Positions 34,549-45,382 of a stretch of 64,000 nt of DNA are shown piece after piece. Each line of letters starts with the position of its first letter. Positions within the stretch are counted from its first letter, which is position 1. Made by a program: the position numbers and the translations under genes. Origin of the DNA: Volvox africanus (taxonomy: Eukaryota > Chlorophyta > Chlorophyceae > Chlamydomonadales > Volvocaceae). The notes beneath the pieces were generated by a model. The model had not been told where the DNA came from. It was given only the letters and a program-made list of their open reading frames with translations, and did no database searches. The stretch is from contig BSDZ01000078.1 of NCBI GenBank assembly GCA_030268105.1, positions 372,001 to 436,000 on the forward strand, written 5' to 3'.

Positions 34549-35367
34549 TGTTGTACCTCTCGATCGCGTTTGCTCATAAGTATCTGCACGTCTGGAGACT
34601 TTCGACAACGATGCGCGAGCACTTGCAAGTACAGCAAGGCAAGCGCGAGCAAACAGAGACAGCGGAAGACTTCAAGACGAAGAGAGATATAACTTACGGT
34701 CTTACAGGTCGGAATGATGCAATGGACGAAATCGCCGTCAGCGCCGGAAGCAAGCAATCATCACGCGGCAGTGATTAGCGAAGTTCAGGCTTAGCTCGGG
34801 CTAAGTAGAATATCGTATAGCAATAGTAATGCAGAACACACAAGTGTTCTCCGGTATCGAATGTCTAGTCTAGCCGTCCTCGCATCTGTTATAGTCGCAG
34901 CATCGCAGTGCCGTACGATTCACATTAGGAGGCCGATCCTAGATGTGACAACCCTACTGCGTATAGGCGATGTCTACTCGTAACAACGTATAAGCCTTTC
35001 CGGCATTCGCATGATGCAAGGGTCTGGATAACGATATCCGGTTGCAGGGCATGCATCGCGACAAGTGCGGCGCTCTCAACGTGTGCTTTAATGAAGTAAT
35101 ATTATATCAGATAATATTACTTATCGTTTCATAGCACGAGCATAATGCGCACTTCAATGATTCGGTCATTCATGCATGCTAGGCGGATTTGCCATGATGA
35201 GATGTCGCGATGGATAATGACAACATGCCAGATGCATATATAAATATATGCGAATACATTTATATCATGCAGATTCATTCATATGTAATGCGTTCATCAC
35301 AAAAGCACTTCGCCTCGTAGAATCGCGTCGACCTACGCGTCGGCGGGAAATGAACCGTAGCACAACA
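34549..35367 (-). repeat. 3' LTR of element C
   Basis: Ends TGTTGTACC and GTAGCACAACA; polypurine tract (minus GGGAGGGGGGATAATTG) adjacent at 35368. Confidence 0.92.
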
Positions 35368-35426
35368 ATTATCCCCCCTCCCGTATGCAGCGTCCTCGCT
35401 GCATCATACAGCATCGACTGCAGGGG

Positions 35427-38400
35427 TCATTGGGCTTGCGTGGCACGTTTGCGGGCTTTTTCAAGCAGGGGTTTCATGTCCTGTGAGAAGTTGCGTGCCG
35501 GCTCCCATGAGTTGTGCTCGTCGGTATACCCTGTCCACTTAACCAAGTACTCGTGTACTGTTCGCTTACGTCGGTGTCGGCCCACACAACGCGCGCGATA
35601 ATCTAACACCCGCTCCACATCTTAAAACTTCTGTTTACCAGCGATCCAGGTCTCGGGAACTGGTTCGATCGCTGCGGGGGCGTTAGCAGGCTCAGGGACG
35701 GGTTCCGTACTACGATACGGACGAACAAGCGATACGTGAAACGTGGGGTGAATGGTCATATCAGTGGGCAATGCAAGCTCCACAGCCACATTCCCAACCA
35801 TGCGCACGACAGGATACGGGCCAATCCAGCGGGGTAAGAGTTTTCGGGATCCGTCGGCCAAGGAACGCAAGTTCTTGGTACTTAGCAACACGAGTTGCCC
35901 CTCCGAAAACGTCACATCCTGCTTGGATTTGTTATAGTATTCCGTCGTTCGTTGCTGCGCCGCGTCCAAACACGACTTAGCGTCTGTGATTCGGGACATA
36001 AAAGACTTGGCAAAAAGTTTAGCAGCAGGCACGTTCACTTCCAACTCACGCCACACGGGTAGCGCGGGATGAAATCCGTAGTTGAGAAAGAACGGACTTT
36101 TGCCTGTAGAGCGGTTAACAGCATTGTTAAGCGCGAATTCTGCCGCAGTCAAATACGTATCCCAAACGAGTGGTGTGCGACCAGCATAATTGCGCAACAT
36201 ATCACCCAACGTGCGGTTTGTGCGTTCGGTTTGACTATCAGTCTGCGGGTGATACGCCGTGCTCAGGTTGACGCGCATGCCAACTAGTTTGCAGAGCGCT
36301 TCCCAAAACTTAGACGTGAACTGTCCACCGCGGTCCGAGATCACATTTTTGGGAATCCCGTGTAACCGAACCACATTATCGAAAAACAAACGTGCGGTTT
36401 GCTCAGCCGTGCAGGATGATGTGCATGGTGCTAGGTGAACCATCTTAGTTAGACGATCGACCATTACGAACACCGCATCGTATCCCCCCTCAGTTTTGGG
36501 CAGCGCGACTACGAAGTCCATGGAAACACTTTCCCAAGGCGCATCCGGGACAGGCAACGGTTGCAACAACCCATGGCCCTTACCGGACAAAGCCTTATTG
36601 CGCTGGCACAGACTGCATGTCTGTACGAAGTTCGCCGCATCCTTAGCCAAACGAGGCCACCAAAAGGAACGTTGCACCAAGTCGATCAATCGCTTGCTAC
36701 CAGGGTGTCCTGCTAACGGGTCCTCGTGGAACCGCGCAAGGATGTCGTAGCGTAGCGTGTCGTCGTTCGGAACGACGATTTGCGTAGCTGCACCCTCCGT
36801 CCGTAGCCAAAGGCCATTCTGCTTGCGAAGGTTTTCTACATTAGCCGGGTCCGCGAACAAGGCGTCTGCGTTGTAGGCAACCTTCAACCGCTCCGCGAGG
36901 TCCGTCGCGATCGGTACCTCCTCGCTACGCGGCCGCGTGACGGGCGCTGCCAAAATTGCAGCGTGTAGCGACGGATGTCGACTGAGAGCATCGGCAATAT
37001 TCAATTTACCAGAAATATACTCCCAGGTGCAGTTGAACCTAGCTAGATATTCCATCCACCTAGCTTGACGGCGGTTCAACGTCGGAACGCTTTGCAAAAA
37101 CGTTAGGGGCTTGTGGTCAGTCTTTAAAGTAAACGGGCGTCCCTCGAGGTAACAGCGCCATTCCTTTAAAGCATGCAGCACGGCCAGAAGCTCCTGTTCC
37201 CCGGTGGTGTAGCGAATCTCCGCACCAGAAAACTTCTTACTCGTGAAGGCGATCGGTCGCCCTTCCTGTAACAATACAGCGCCGCTTCCAAACATTGAGG
37301 CATCAGACACTACCTCAACACGAAATGGCAACGAGTAATCAGGGAATGCAAGGGTGACATCTTCGGCAATGATTCGTTTGAGCTCTTCCAATGCCCGCTG
37401 GCATTGCGACGTCCACGACTCGAGCGAAACGAAAACGCCTTTGCGAGTTAAGTTAGTAAGCGGGGCCGCAATGATGGAATATTTTTCAATGAACTTTCGG
37501 AAATAATTGGTCAAGCCAAGGAACTTACGCAGCTCCGTGAGGTTCTGAGGCGCGGGCCAATCGCGAACCACGGCGACCTTCCGCGGGTCCATCTTCACAC
37601 CGGTGGCCGACACAATGTGACCCAAATATTCCACCTGAGGCTGCGCCCAAAAGCATTTGGCGCGTTTAGCAAACAATTGCTCCCGCCTCATAACGTCGAG
37701 CACGAGCCGAAGATGCTCCAAGTGCTCCTCGCGCGTCTTAGAATATACCAAGATGTCATCCAGGTAGCAAACAACGAACCTGTCGATAAACGGCCTAAAC
37801 ATTCGGTCCATAACCGCCTGAAACGTCGCAGGGGCATTAGTCAAACCAAACGATAGGACCGTATACTCAAAGTGACCGAAGGGCGTCCGAAAAGCGGTTT
37901 TCGGGATATCAGAGGCAGCGATGCGAATCTGATTGTAGCCCTGTTGTAAGTCAATTGAGGAAAAATAAGCCGAACCTTCAGCTTATCCAACAGGTCGTCA
38001 ACGCGTGGCAAAGGGTAGCGATTTTTCACCGTATTCGCATTTAACCCCCGGTAATCAATGCACATGCGCAAGGTCCCATCCTTCTTACCGACAAACAAAA
38101 TCGGTGCAGAATACGGGGATGTGCTGGGGCGTATCATACCCTTCGCGAGCAAATCCGTCACCTGGCGCTTCACCTCGTCCAGCTCCAATGGACTCAACCT
38201 GTACATTGGCCGGGCCGTAGGCTGCGCTCCAGGCACGAGAGGGATTGTGTGATCAACAGGACGCATAGGTGGTAGGCCAGGGATATCTTTAAAGACGTCC
38301 TCATACTACAACAGTAGGGCCTCAACCTCAGCATCCACAGAAATCTGCGCGGTGGTGACACAACAGCTCACCCGCGGCCTTAAAAGCAGTCCGTGGGCAC

Positions 38401-39487
38401 CCTTCCGTAACAAACGGACGGCCTCCTTACGCCCGACTAGCTCTGGTTCGATTCGCGCGGCCATTGCGGTCACAGCAAAATTAACCATAGGCACCGCCTC
38501 AGTTTCGCCCTCCTTTGGTGTGACATATTCGAACGACAGGAAAGGTACCTTAATCGACAGAGTACCCTTGCACATATGCAGGGTTGCGGTCTCCATGTCG
38601 ATGCGCGCGCGGTACTGTCGTAATGTCGACGACCCCATTATGTACGGTGCAGTCTCTGCTAAGCCCTGCAGCACGTACGGCCGGGTCACAACACGCAAAG
38701 GGCCTATCGATAGGCTAAGGGTAATCCTGCCCACGATGGGATGCTTACCCCCGTCAGCAAGGGTAACCTGTGGACAATCAGACGACTCTGGGGACAACCC
38801 CAGCGCATTCACCTCTACGACAGAGATGAAGTCGTCACTGGCACCGGTGTCGACAAGTGCCTTCAGAGTACGGCCATTCAAACCGATCTGAACCACAGGG
38901 ACACGGTTATCTATGAGCGACTGCCCAGCAGACAACGTCAGTGCACTTAGGGCGGGTCCGTAACCTACGGCACCCCCGTCAGGAGCTTCGTACCAAACGT
39001 CAACCGAGTAGGACGTGCTTGGCCACGGAGCCAGCATACCCTCCCGATCCACAACATTAAACAAAACGGTGCCCGGCTCGAACCGGTGGACATGCCGCAT
39101 ACCCCTTAACGATGCCTCTGCCTTGCGCCGACAGAAAGCAGGGAGTAAAACACATGCGGCAGTGCCTGGGTATTGACGCCTACACCTCCTGTATATGGCC
39201 AACTGTTCCGACATCTCACGCAGAGACGAGGGGATGAACAAAACCACGTGGCTAGACAGATCGATAGACGACAGGGGACGGTGAGGTGTAAACAAATTAC
39301 ACAACGGGTCGAAGCAGAGAAGTCCCGTGCGTCCGTCAAGCGTGATGCGTCGCGCAATGACTCGCTCGATGTGTCCAAGTACACAAGGCAACAATGCCTT
39401 AACGGCTGGCCGTAAGGATGACCACCGACCATGCGTTAGTTCAGAAATCCCAGGTGGTGTCCCCTCCACAGGAACCCGGGCAAGCCC
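35427..39487 (-). pseudogene. Pol of element C, three inactivating changes
   Basis: Colinear with pol of A, from protease to chromodomain. (1) Near 38306 a Gln codon (CAG in A) is TAG, just after the protease and its linker. (2) Near 37966-37975 one base is missing relative to A, shifting frame in the RT before the FGHFEY motif. (3) At 35622-35624 a Tyr codon is TAA, which removes the chromodomain (35618-35427). The catalytic YLDDILVYSK, RNase H and integrase motifs are otherwise preserved. It lies in frame with gag across the same UAG at 39490-39488. Confidence 0.9.
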
Positions 39488-40723
39488 CTATTTCGGCTGA
39501 GGTACAAACGGCGGCATTAGAGGGCAATCCTTCGTGGAATGGTTCTCCGCACACCGTAGACAAACGTTGGCCAATTTCCGACACTCGAATTCGGAACGAT
39601 TGCAATTCCATTTTGGCATAAATGTGTCGTCCGTACGAGTACGCTTCGCGTTGGGGTCGGAACGCTGTGCGGCGGCCGACGACGGCGCACCACCACGCTT
39701 CCTGTTCCTAGCTGGGTCCGAGCTCGGACCTGCTCCTCCTGTACCTCGGACACCCGAGCTAGCGCCCCCGCGCGCCTTGCGTTGCCCGTTGCTGCGTCGC
39801 ATCGCGGCAGTAGGCGTGGGGCGGGTCGCGCCGAGGTCCTGGTCGAGAGCAACAGCTTCCCCAAGCGGATCCTGCACTTGCACGGCATTTGCACGAGGGG
39901 CAGACTTGACTTCTTCCTCGCCGGCAAGGAGTCGTATCTCCGCGCCCTTAGCAAAAGCGACCAACGCGTCATACGACTTGATCTGCGCTCCAACCAAGTC
40001 AGTGGCGCACCATTTAGCCAAAAGTTTCGTTAGGCCTCGCCTAAACCAAAAGACACGCTCGGATTCGGTGAGGTCAGCAATGGGAGTCACAAGTGCTTCG
40101 AAGCGTGACTGGTACGCAGGTACATTTTCATCCCGACGCATGTGGTAGCTACCGGCTGCCAAAACCTTACGAGCTTCCACATCGCGTGCTTGAACCTCAG
40201 TAGCGAATCGTGCGAGCAAAGCGGCGACCAACTCGTCAAAAGTATAGTTGCCCCGGGCGTTGGTCCAATCGCGATACCAGTCCTTCGCTGAGCCCTCGAG
40301 GGTGTTACCAACGAAGAGACACCTGATACCGTCATTATCGCCACCATGAACAGCCTGGAGATACTTTTTAGCGTCACGCACGTACGCACGAGTTGCATCG
40401 GCTATGCTATGCCCTGGTGTCTTGTCGGTCAGCGAAATATTGAGCCTAGGAACGGGAATTGACAATCTCATCACCTCAGGGATGTCATCATGCCCTCGAG
40501 CTTGAGGTAATGGCAGAACCCTTGTTCCAGCAGTGTTGTCCATATTCGTGTTCACTGCTGAATGCGGCACAATTAAGTGAGCAGGGGTCTGAGGGAAAAG
40601 GGGCTCTTGAGGGGCTCGCGCGCCAACAGTCTCAAGACCTCTTTCCGGTGCTCTAGCAGCCACAACAAAATCGGGTTGGCTAGCTAGGCTAGTGTGCGGC
40701 GTATCGTCGTGTTCCGCGGACAT
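39488..40723 (-). CDS. Gag of element C
   Basis: 411 aa, uninterrupted, the same length as gag of A. Capsid core as in A and the zinc knuckle CLRCAENHSTKDC (C-x2-C-x3-H-x4-C). Ends in UAG followed by GGG CUU, the same context as in A. An intact Gag beside a dead Pol could still make particles in trans. Confidence 0.9.
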   Translation of the reverse strand: MSAEHDDTPHTSLASQPDFVVAARAPERGLETVGARAPQEPLFPQTPAHLIVPHSAVNTNMDNTAGTRVLPLPQARGHDDIPEVMRLSIPVPRLNISLTDKTPGHSIADATRAYVRDAKKYLQAVHGGDNDGIRCLFVGNTLEGSAKDWYRDWTNARGNYTFDELVAALLARFATEVQARDVEARKVLAAGSYHMRRDENVPAYQSRFEALVTPIADLTESERVFWFRRGLTKLLAKWCATDLVGAQIKSYDALVAFAKGAEIRLLAGEEEVKSAPRANAVQVQDPLGEAVALDQDLGATRPTPTAAMRRSNGQRKARGGASSGVRGTGGAGPSSDPARNRKRGGAPSSAAAQRSDPNAKRTRTDDTFMPKWNCNRSEFECRKLANVCLRCAENHSTKDCPLMPPFVPQPK

Positions 40724-41122
40724 GAAGCACTAAACGATACCCTAGATTTGCGTAATAGAAGCCGACTTCTATCGCAAAGGCAAGAGTACAAAGCGATTCG
40801 GTGAGCCTACCGACAGTACTCTTGAGAAGATTCAGCAAACTCAGCAAGTAATTGCCCAGCTGAGTCCTGATCTCCATAGTTTGGGCAATGAGAGTCGCCA
40901 AATGGTCCGGACGAACGCTGGTCTCAGTCGCCGCGGCAAGCAATGCCGGTGCACTGAGATTACCTGCAACTCAGAGCGTACACTTACACAACAAGTGCAG
41001 CAATCTAAACAAAAGCAATTAAACAATTACAAACCGGAAGCGGCGGCGTCCAAAACGGCGCGGCCTAAGTCTTCGGCAAAAGTATCTAGCGGTCCTCGTG
41101 GTTCGTCGCTGGAACTCGCCAT
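40689..41122 (-). CDS. Putative spliced leader ORF upstream of gag (element C)
   Basis: Same layout as in A: start MASSSDEPRGPLDTF at 41122, GTTTGT donor, acceptor GAGTTGCAG, second exon to 40689 with the hydrophobic stretch. Open throughout although pol is broken. Confidence 0.28.
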
Positions 41123-41189
41123 AGAAAGAACCTACTTCCGATTAGACAAAGAGAGACAGTTAGGCAACGAACCTGTCTCGATACCAAAT

Positions 41190-42008
41190 TGTTGTACCTC
41201 TCGATCGCGTTTGCTCATAAGTATCTGCACGTCTGGAGACTTTCGACAACGATGCGCGAGCACTTGCAAGTACAGCAAGGCAAGCGCGAGCAAACAGAGA
41301 CAGCGGAAGACTTCAAGACGAAGAGAGATATAACTTACGGTCTTACAGGTCGGAATGATGCAATGGACGAAATCGCCGTCAGCGCCGGAAGCAAGCAATC
41401 ATCACGCGGCAGTGATTAGCGAAGTTCAGGCTTAGCTCGGGCTAAGTAGAATATCGTATAGCAATAGTAATGCAGAACACACAAGTGTTCTCCGGTATCG
41501 AATGTCTAGTCTAGCCGTCCTCGCATCTGTTATACTCGCAGCATCGCAGTGCCGTACGATTCACATTAGGAGGCCGATCCTAGATGTGACAACCCTACTG
41601 CGTATAGGCGATGTCTACTCGTAACAACGTATAAGCCTTTCCGGCATTCGCATGATGCAAGGGTCCGGATAACGATATCCGGTTGCAGGGCATGCATCGC
41701 GACAAGTGCGGCGCTCTCAACGTGTGCTTTAATGAAGTAATATTATATCAGATAATATTACTTATCGTTTCATAGCACGAGCATAATGCGCACTTCAATG
41801 ATTTGGTCATTCATGCATGCTAGGCGGATTTGCCATGATGCGATGTCGCGATGGATAATGACAACATGCCAGATGCATATATAAATATATGCGAATACAT
41901 TTATATCATGCAGATTCATTCATATGTAATGCGTTCATCACAAAAGCACTTCGCCTCGTAGAATCGCGTCGACCTACGCGTCGGCGGGAAATGAACCGTA
42001 GCACAACA
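41190..42008 (-). repeat. 5' LTR of element C
   Basis: 819 bp, nearly the same as the 3' LTR. A PBS resembling that of A lies at about 41168-41186, three bases from the LTR. Confidence 0.92.
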
Positions 42009-42113
42009 CCTTCCGTGGATCCATCCTGACCCCAGTGGCCGACACGATGTGGCCCAAATACTGCATTTGCGGCTGCACCCAAAAACACTTGGCGCGTTTA
42101 GCAAACAATTGCT
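42009..42113 (-). mobile_element. B1 pol, RT thumb fragment up to breakpoint
   Basis: Minus-strand B1 resumes after element C with RT sequence (KRAKCFWVQPQMQYLGHIVS in minus sense, followed by MDPRK). It ends abruptly at CAATTGCTCC, where plus-strand element D begins. Confidence 0.75.
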
Positions 42114-42116
42114 CCA

Positions 42117-44021
42117 TTGCCATTTCGTGTTGAGGTAGTGTCTGATGCCTCAATATTTGGAAGCGGCGCTGTATTGTTACAGGAAGGGCGACCGATCGCC
42201 TTCACGAGTAAAAAGTTTTCGGGTGCGGAGATTCGCTACACCACCGGGGAACAGGAGCTTCTGGCCGTGCTGCATGCTTTAAAGGAATGGCGCTGTTACC
42301 TCGAGGGACGCCCGTTTACTTTAAAGACTGACCATAAGCCCCTAACGTTTTTGCAAAGCGTTCCGACGTTGAACCGCCGTCAGGCTAGGTGGATGGAATA
42401 CCTAGCTAGGTTCGACTGCACCTGGGAGTATATTTCTGGTAAATTGAATATTGCCGATGCTCTCAGTCGACATCCGTCGCTACACACTGCAATTTTGGCA
42501 GCGCCCGTCGTGCGGCCGCGTAGCGAGGAGGTACCGATCGCGACGGACCTCACGGAGCGGTTGAAGGTTGCCTACAACGCAGACACCTGGTTCGCGGACC
42601 CGGCTAATGTAGAAAACCTTCGCAAGCAGAATGGCCTTTGGCTACGGACGGAGGGTGCAGCTACGCAAATCGTCGTTCCGAACGACGACACGCTACGCTA
42701 CGACATCCTTGCACGGTTCCACGAGGACCCGTTAGCAGGACACCCTGGTAGCAAGCGATTGATCGACTTGGTGCAACGTTCCTTTTGGTGGCCTCGTTTG
42801 GCTAAGGATGCGGTGAACTTCGTCCAGACATGCAGTCTGTGCCAGCGCAATAAGGCTTTGTCCGGTAAGGGCCAGGGGTTGTTGCAACCGTTGCCTGTCC
42901 CGGATGCGCCTTGGGAAAGTGTTTCCATGGACTTCGTAGTCGTGCTGCCCAAAACTGAGGGGGGATACGATGCGGTGTTCGTAATGGTCGATCGTCTGAC
43001 TAAGATGGTTCACCTAGCACCATGCACATCATCCTGCACGGCTGAGCAAACCGCACGTTTGTTTTTCGATAATGTGGTTCGGTTACACGGGGTTCCCAAA
43101 AATGTGATCTCGGACCGCGGTGGACAGTTCACGTCTAAGTTTTGGGAAGCGCTCTGCAAACTAGTTGGCATGCGCGTCAACCTGAGCACGGCGTATCACC
43201 CGCAGACTGATGGTCAAACCGAACGCACAAACCGCACGTTGGGTGATATGTTGCGCAATTATGCTGGTCGCACACCACTCGTTTGGGATACGTATTTGAC
43301 TGCGGCAGAATTCGCGCTTAACAATGCTGTTAACTGCTCTACAGGCAAAAGTCCGTTCTTTCTTAACTACGGATTTCATCCCGCGCTACCCGTGTCGCGT
43401 GAGTTGGAAGTGAACGTGCCTGCTGCTAAACTTTTTGCCAAGTCTTTTATGTCCCGAATCACAGACGCGAAGTCGTGTTTGGATGCGGCGCAGCAACGAA
43501 CGACGGAATACTATAACAAATCTAAGCAGGATGTGACGTTTTCGGAAGGGCAACTCGTGTTGCTAAGCACCAAGAACTTGCGTTCCTTGGCCGACGGATC
43601 CCGAAAACTTTTACCCCGCTGGATTGGTCCGTATCCTGTCATGCGCACGGTTGGGAATGTGGCTGTGGAGCTTGCATTGCCCGCTGACATGACCATTCAC
43701 CCCACGTTTCACGTATCGCTTGTTCGTCCGTATCGTGGTACGGAACCCGTCCCTGAGCCTTCTAACGCCCCCGCAGCGATCGAACCAGTTCCCGAGACCT
43801 GGGTCGCTGGTAAACAGAAGTTTTACGATGTGGAGCGGGTGTTAGATTATCGCGCTCGTCATGTGGGCCGACACCGACGTAAGCGGACAGTACACGAGTA
43901 CTTGGTCAAGTGGACAGGGTATACCAGCGAGCACAACTCATGGGAACCGGCACGCAACTTCTCGCAGGACATGAAGCCCCTGCTCGAAGAAGCCCGCAAA
44001 CGTGCCACGCAAGCCCAATGA
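42117..44021 (+). CDS. Partial Pol of element D (RNase H, integrase, chromodomain)
   Basis: 634 codons open to a TGA at 44019-44021. It begins inside RNase H (PFRVEVVSDASIFGSGAVLL), so the first Met is not a true start. Integrase finger, the D-D-E residues (MDFVVVLPKTEGGY, ISDRGGQFTSKF, DGQTERTNRTLG), GPY block and a complete chromodomain (EYLVKWTGYTSEHNSWEPAR) are present. Shows about 98% amino-acid identity to A by eye. No RT, so not autonomous. Confidence 0.88.
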   Translation: MPFRVEVVSDASIFGSGAVLLQEGRPIAFTSKKFSGAEIRYTTGEQELLAVLHALKEWRCYLEGRPFTLKTDHKPLTFLQSVPTLNRRQARWMEYLARFDCTWEYISGKLNIADALSRHPSLHTAILAAPVVRPRSEEVPIATDLTERLKVAYNADTWFADPANVENLRKQNGLWLRTEGAATQIVVPNDDTLRYDILARFHEDPLAGHPGSKRLIDLVQRSFWWPRLAKDAVNFVQTCSLCQRNKALSGKGQGLLQPLPVPDAPWESVSMDFVVVLPKTEGGYDAVFVMVDRLTKMVHLAPCTSSCTAEQTARLFFDNVVRLHGVPKNVISDRGGQFTSKFWEALCKLVGMRVNLSTAYHPQTDGQTERTNRTLGDMLRNYAGRTPLVWDTYLTAAEFALNNAVNCSTGKSPFFLNYGFHPALPVSRELEVNVPAAKLFAKSFMSRITDAKSCLDAAQQRTTEYYNKSKQDVTFSEGQLVLLSTKNLRSLADGSRKLLPRWIGPYPVMRTVGNVAVELALPADMTIHPTFHVSLVRPYRGTEPVPEPSNAPAAIEPVPETWVAGKQKFYDVERVLDYRARHVGRHRRKRTVHEYLVKWTGYTSEHNSWEPARNFSQDMKPLLEEARKRATQAQ

Positions 44022-44080
44022 CCCTTGCAGTCGATGCTGTATGAAGCAGCGAGGACGCTGCATACGGGAGGGGGGATAAT

Positions 44081-44903
44081 TGTTGTGCTACGGTTAGTTT
44101 CCCGCCGATGCGTAGGTTGATGTGATCCTACAAGGTGAAGTGCTATTGTGATGAACACATTGCATATGAATGAATCTGCATGATATAAATGTATTTGTGT
44201 ACATTTATATATGCATTTGGCATGTTGTCATTATCCATCGCGACATCGCATCATGGCAAATCCGCCTAGCATGCATGAAAGCCCGAAGCATTGAAGTGCG
44301 CATTATGCTCGTGCTACGAAACGATAAGTAATATTATCTGATATAATATTACTTCATTAAAGCACACGTTGAGAGCGCCGCACTCGTCGCGATACATGCC
44401 CTGCAACCGGATATCGTTATCCGGACCCTTGCATCATGCGAATGCCGGAAAGGCTTATATGTTGTTATGCGTAGACATCGCCTATACGCAGTAGGATTGT
44501 CACATCTAGGATCGGCCTCCTAATGTGAATCGTACGGCATTGCGATACTGCGAGTATAACAGATGCGAGGACGGCTAAGCAAGAAAGACATTCGATACCG
44601 GAGAACACTCGTGTGTTCTATATTACTATTGCTATACACTATTCTACTTAGCCCGAGCTAAGCCTGAACTTCGCTAATCACCGCCGCGTGATGATTGCTT
44701 GCTTCCGGCGCTGACGGTGATTTCGTCCATTGCATCGTTCCGATCTGTAAGACTGTAAGTTATATCTCTCTTCAACTTGAAGTCTTCCGCTGTCTCTGTT
44801 TGCTCTCGCTTGCCTTGCTGTACTTGCAAGTGCTCGCGCATCAGTGTCGAAAGTCTCCAGACGTGCAGATACTTATGAGCAAACGCGAACGAGAGGTACA
44901 ACA
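44081..44903 (+). repeat. 3' LTR of element D
   Basis: 823 bp, ends TGTTGTGCTACGG and GAGGTACAACA. It is preceded by GGGAGGGGGGATAAT. Confidence 0.9.
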
Positions 44904-45189
44904 CCGGAAAGGCTTATCGGTTGTTATACATGAACATCGCCTATACGCAGTAGGGTTGTCACACTTAGGATCGGCCTCCTAGTGTGAGTTGTACGGCGTA
45001 GCGATGCTGTGAGTATAACAGATGCGAGGACGGCTAAGTAAAGCAAGACATTTTGATACCTGAGAACACTTCTGTGTTCAACATTATTATTGCTAACCGC
45101 TCTTATACTTAGCCCGAGCTAAGCCTGAACTTCGCTTGTCACCGCTGCATGATGATTGCTTGCTTCCGGCGCTGACGGCGATTACATCC
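44904..45189 (+). repeat. Truncated LTR H, left part
   Basis: Plus-strand LTR sequence of the A/C family, starting at an internal position (CCGGAAAGGCTTAT), so its first third is missing. It is interrupted by copia element E at the CATCC duplication and continues at 49785. Confidence 0.8.
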
Positions 45190-45351
45190 TGTTGGAATTT
45201 GGCTTTACGAGTTCGGTCAGACTTGCCTTTATGATGTTTTTGGTTAGAAGTCGTTTGTGTACGACTGACTATATCGGTCTCTTGTTCCTTGCCTTGAGAG
45301 CCTAGAATCTCTTGGAACATGTAAGCGATAATACATACGAAAAGTCCAATA
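45190..45351 (+). repeat. 5' LTR of copia element E
   Basis: 162 bp, ends TGTTGGAA and GTCCAATA. Confidence 0.9.
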
Positions 45352-45368
45352 GGTTATGAGCCCCGCGC
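45352..45368 (+). other. Copia primer binding site, internal tRNA-iMet type
   Basis: GGTTATGAGCCCCGCGC directly follows the LTR. Its complement contains GGGCTCATAACC, the anticodon arm of initiator tRNA-Met (CAT anticodon), not a tRNA 3' end. Drosophila copia is known to prime from such a half-molecule. Confidence 0.7.
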
Positions 45369-45382
45369 AACGGCGCGTCTAG

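Larger units (their letters stand above)
34549..42008 (-). mobile_element. Element C: Ty3/gypsy chromovirus with broken pol
   Basis: 7460 bp, minus strand, with 819-bp LTRs at 34549-35367 and 41190-42008. Target duplication CCTTC at 34544-34548 and 42009-42013. Sister copy of element A (over 95% alike by eye), inserted in the RT region of B1. Pol has three lesions (see its entry), yet the LTRs are almost the same, so decay is recent or the copy was made inactive from a helper-packaged RNA. Confidence 0.93.
42114..44903 (+). mobile_element. Element D: 5'-truncated chromovirus on the plus strand
   Basis: Plus-strand half-element of the A family. It starts within the RNase H region (TGCCATTTCGTGTTGAGG is the complement of the A sequence near 28690), carries the rest of pol, a polypurine tract and a full 3' LTR. 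Everything 5' of RNase H is missing because of the junction with B1. The right flank is an older LTR of the same broad family. Confidence 0.88.
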
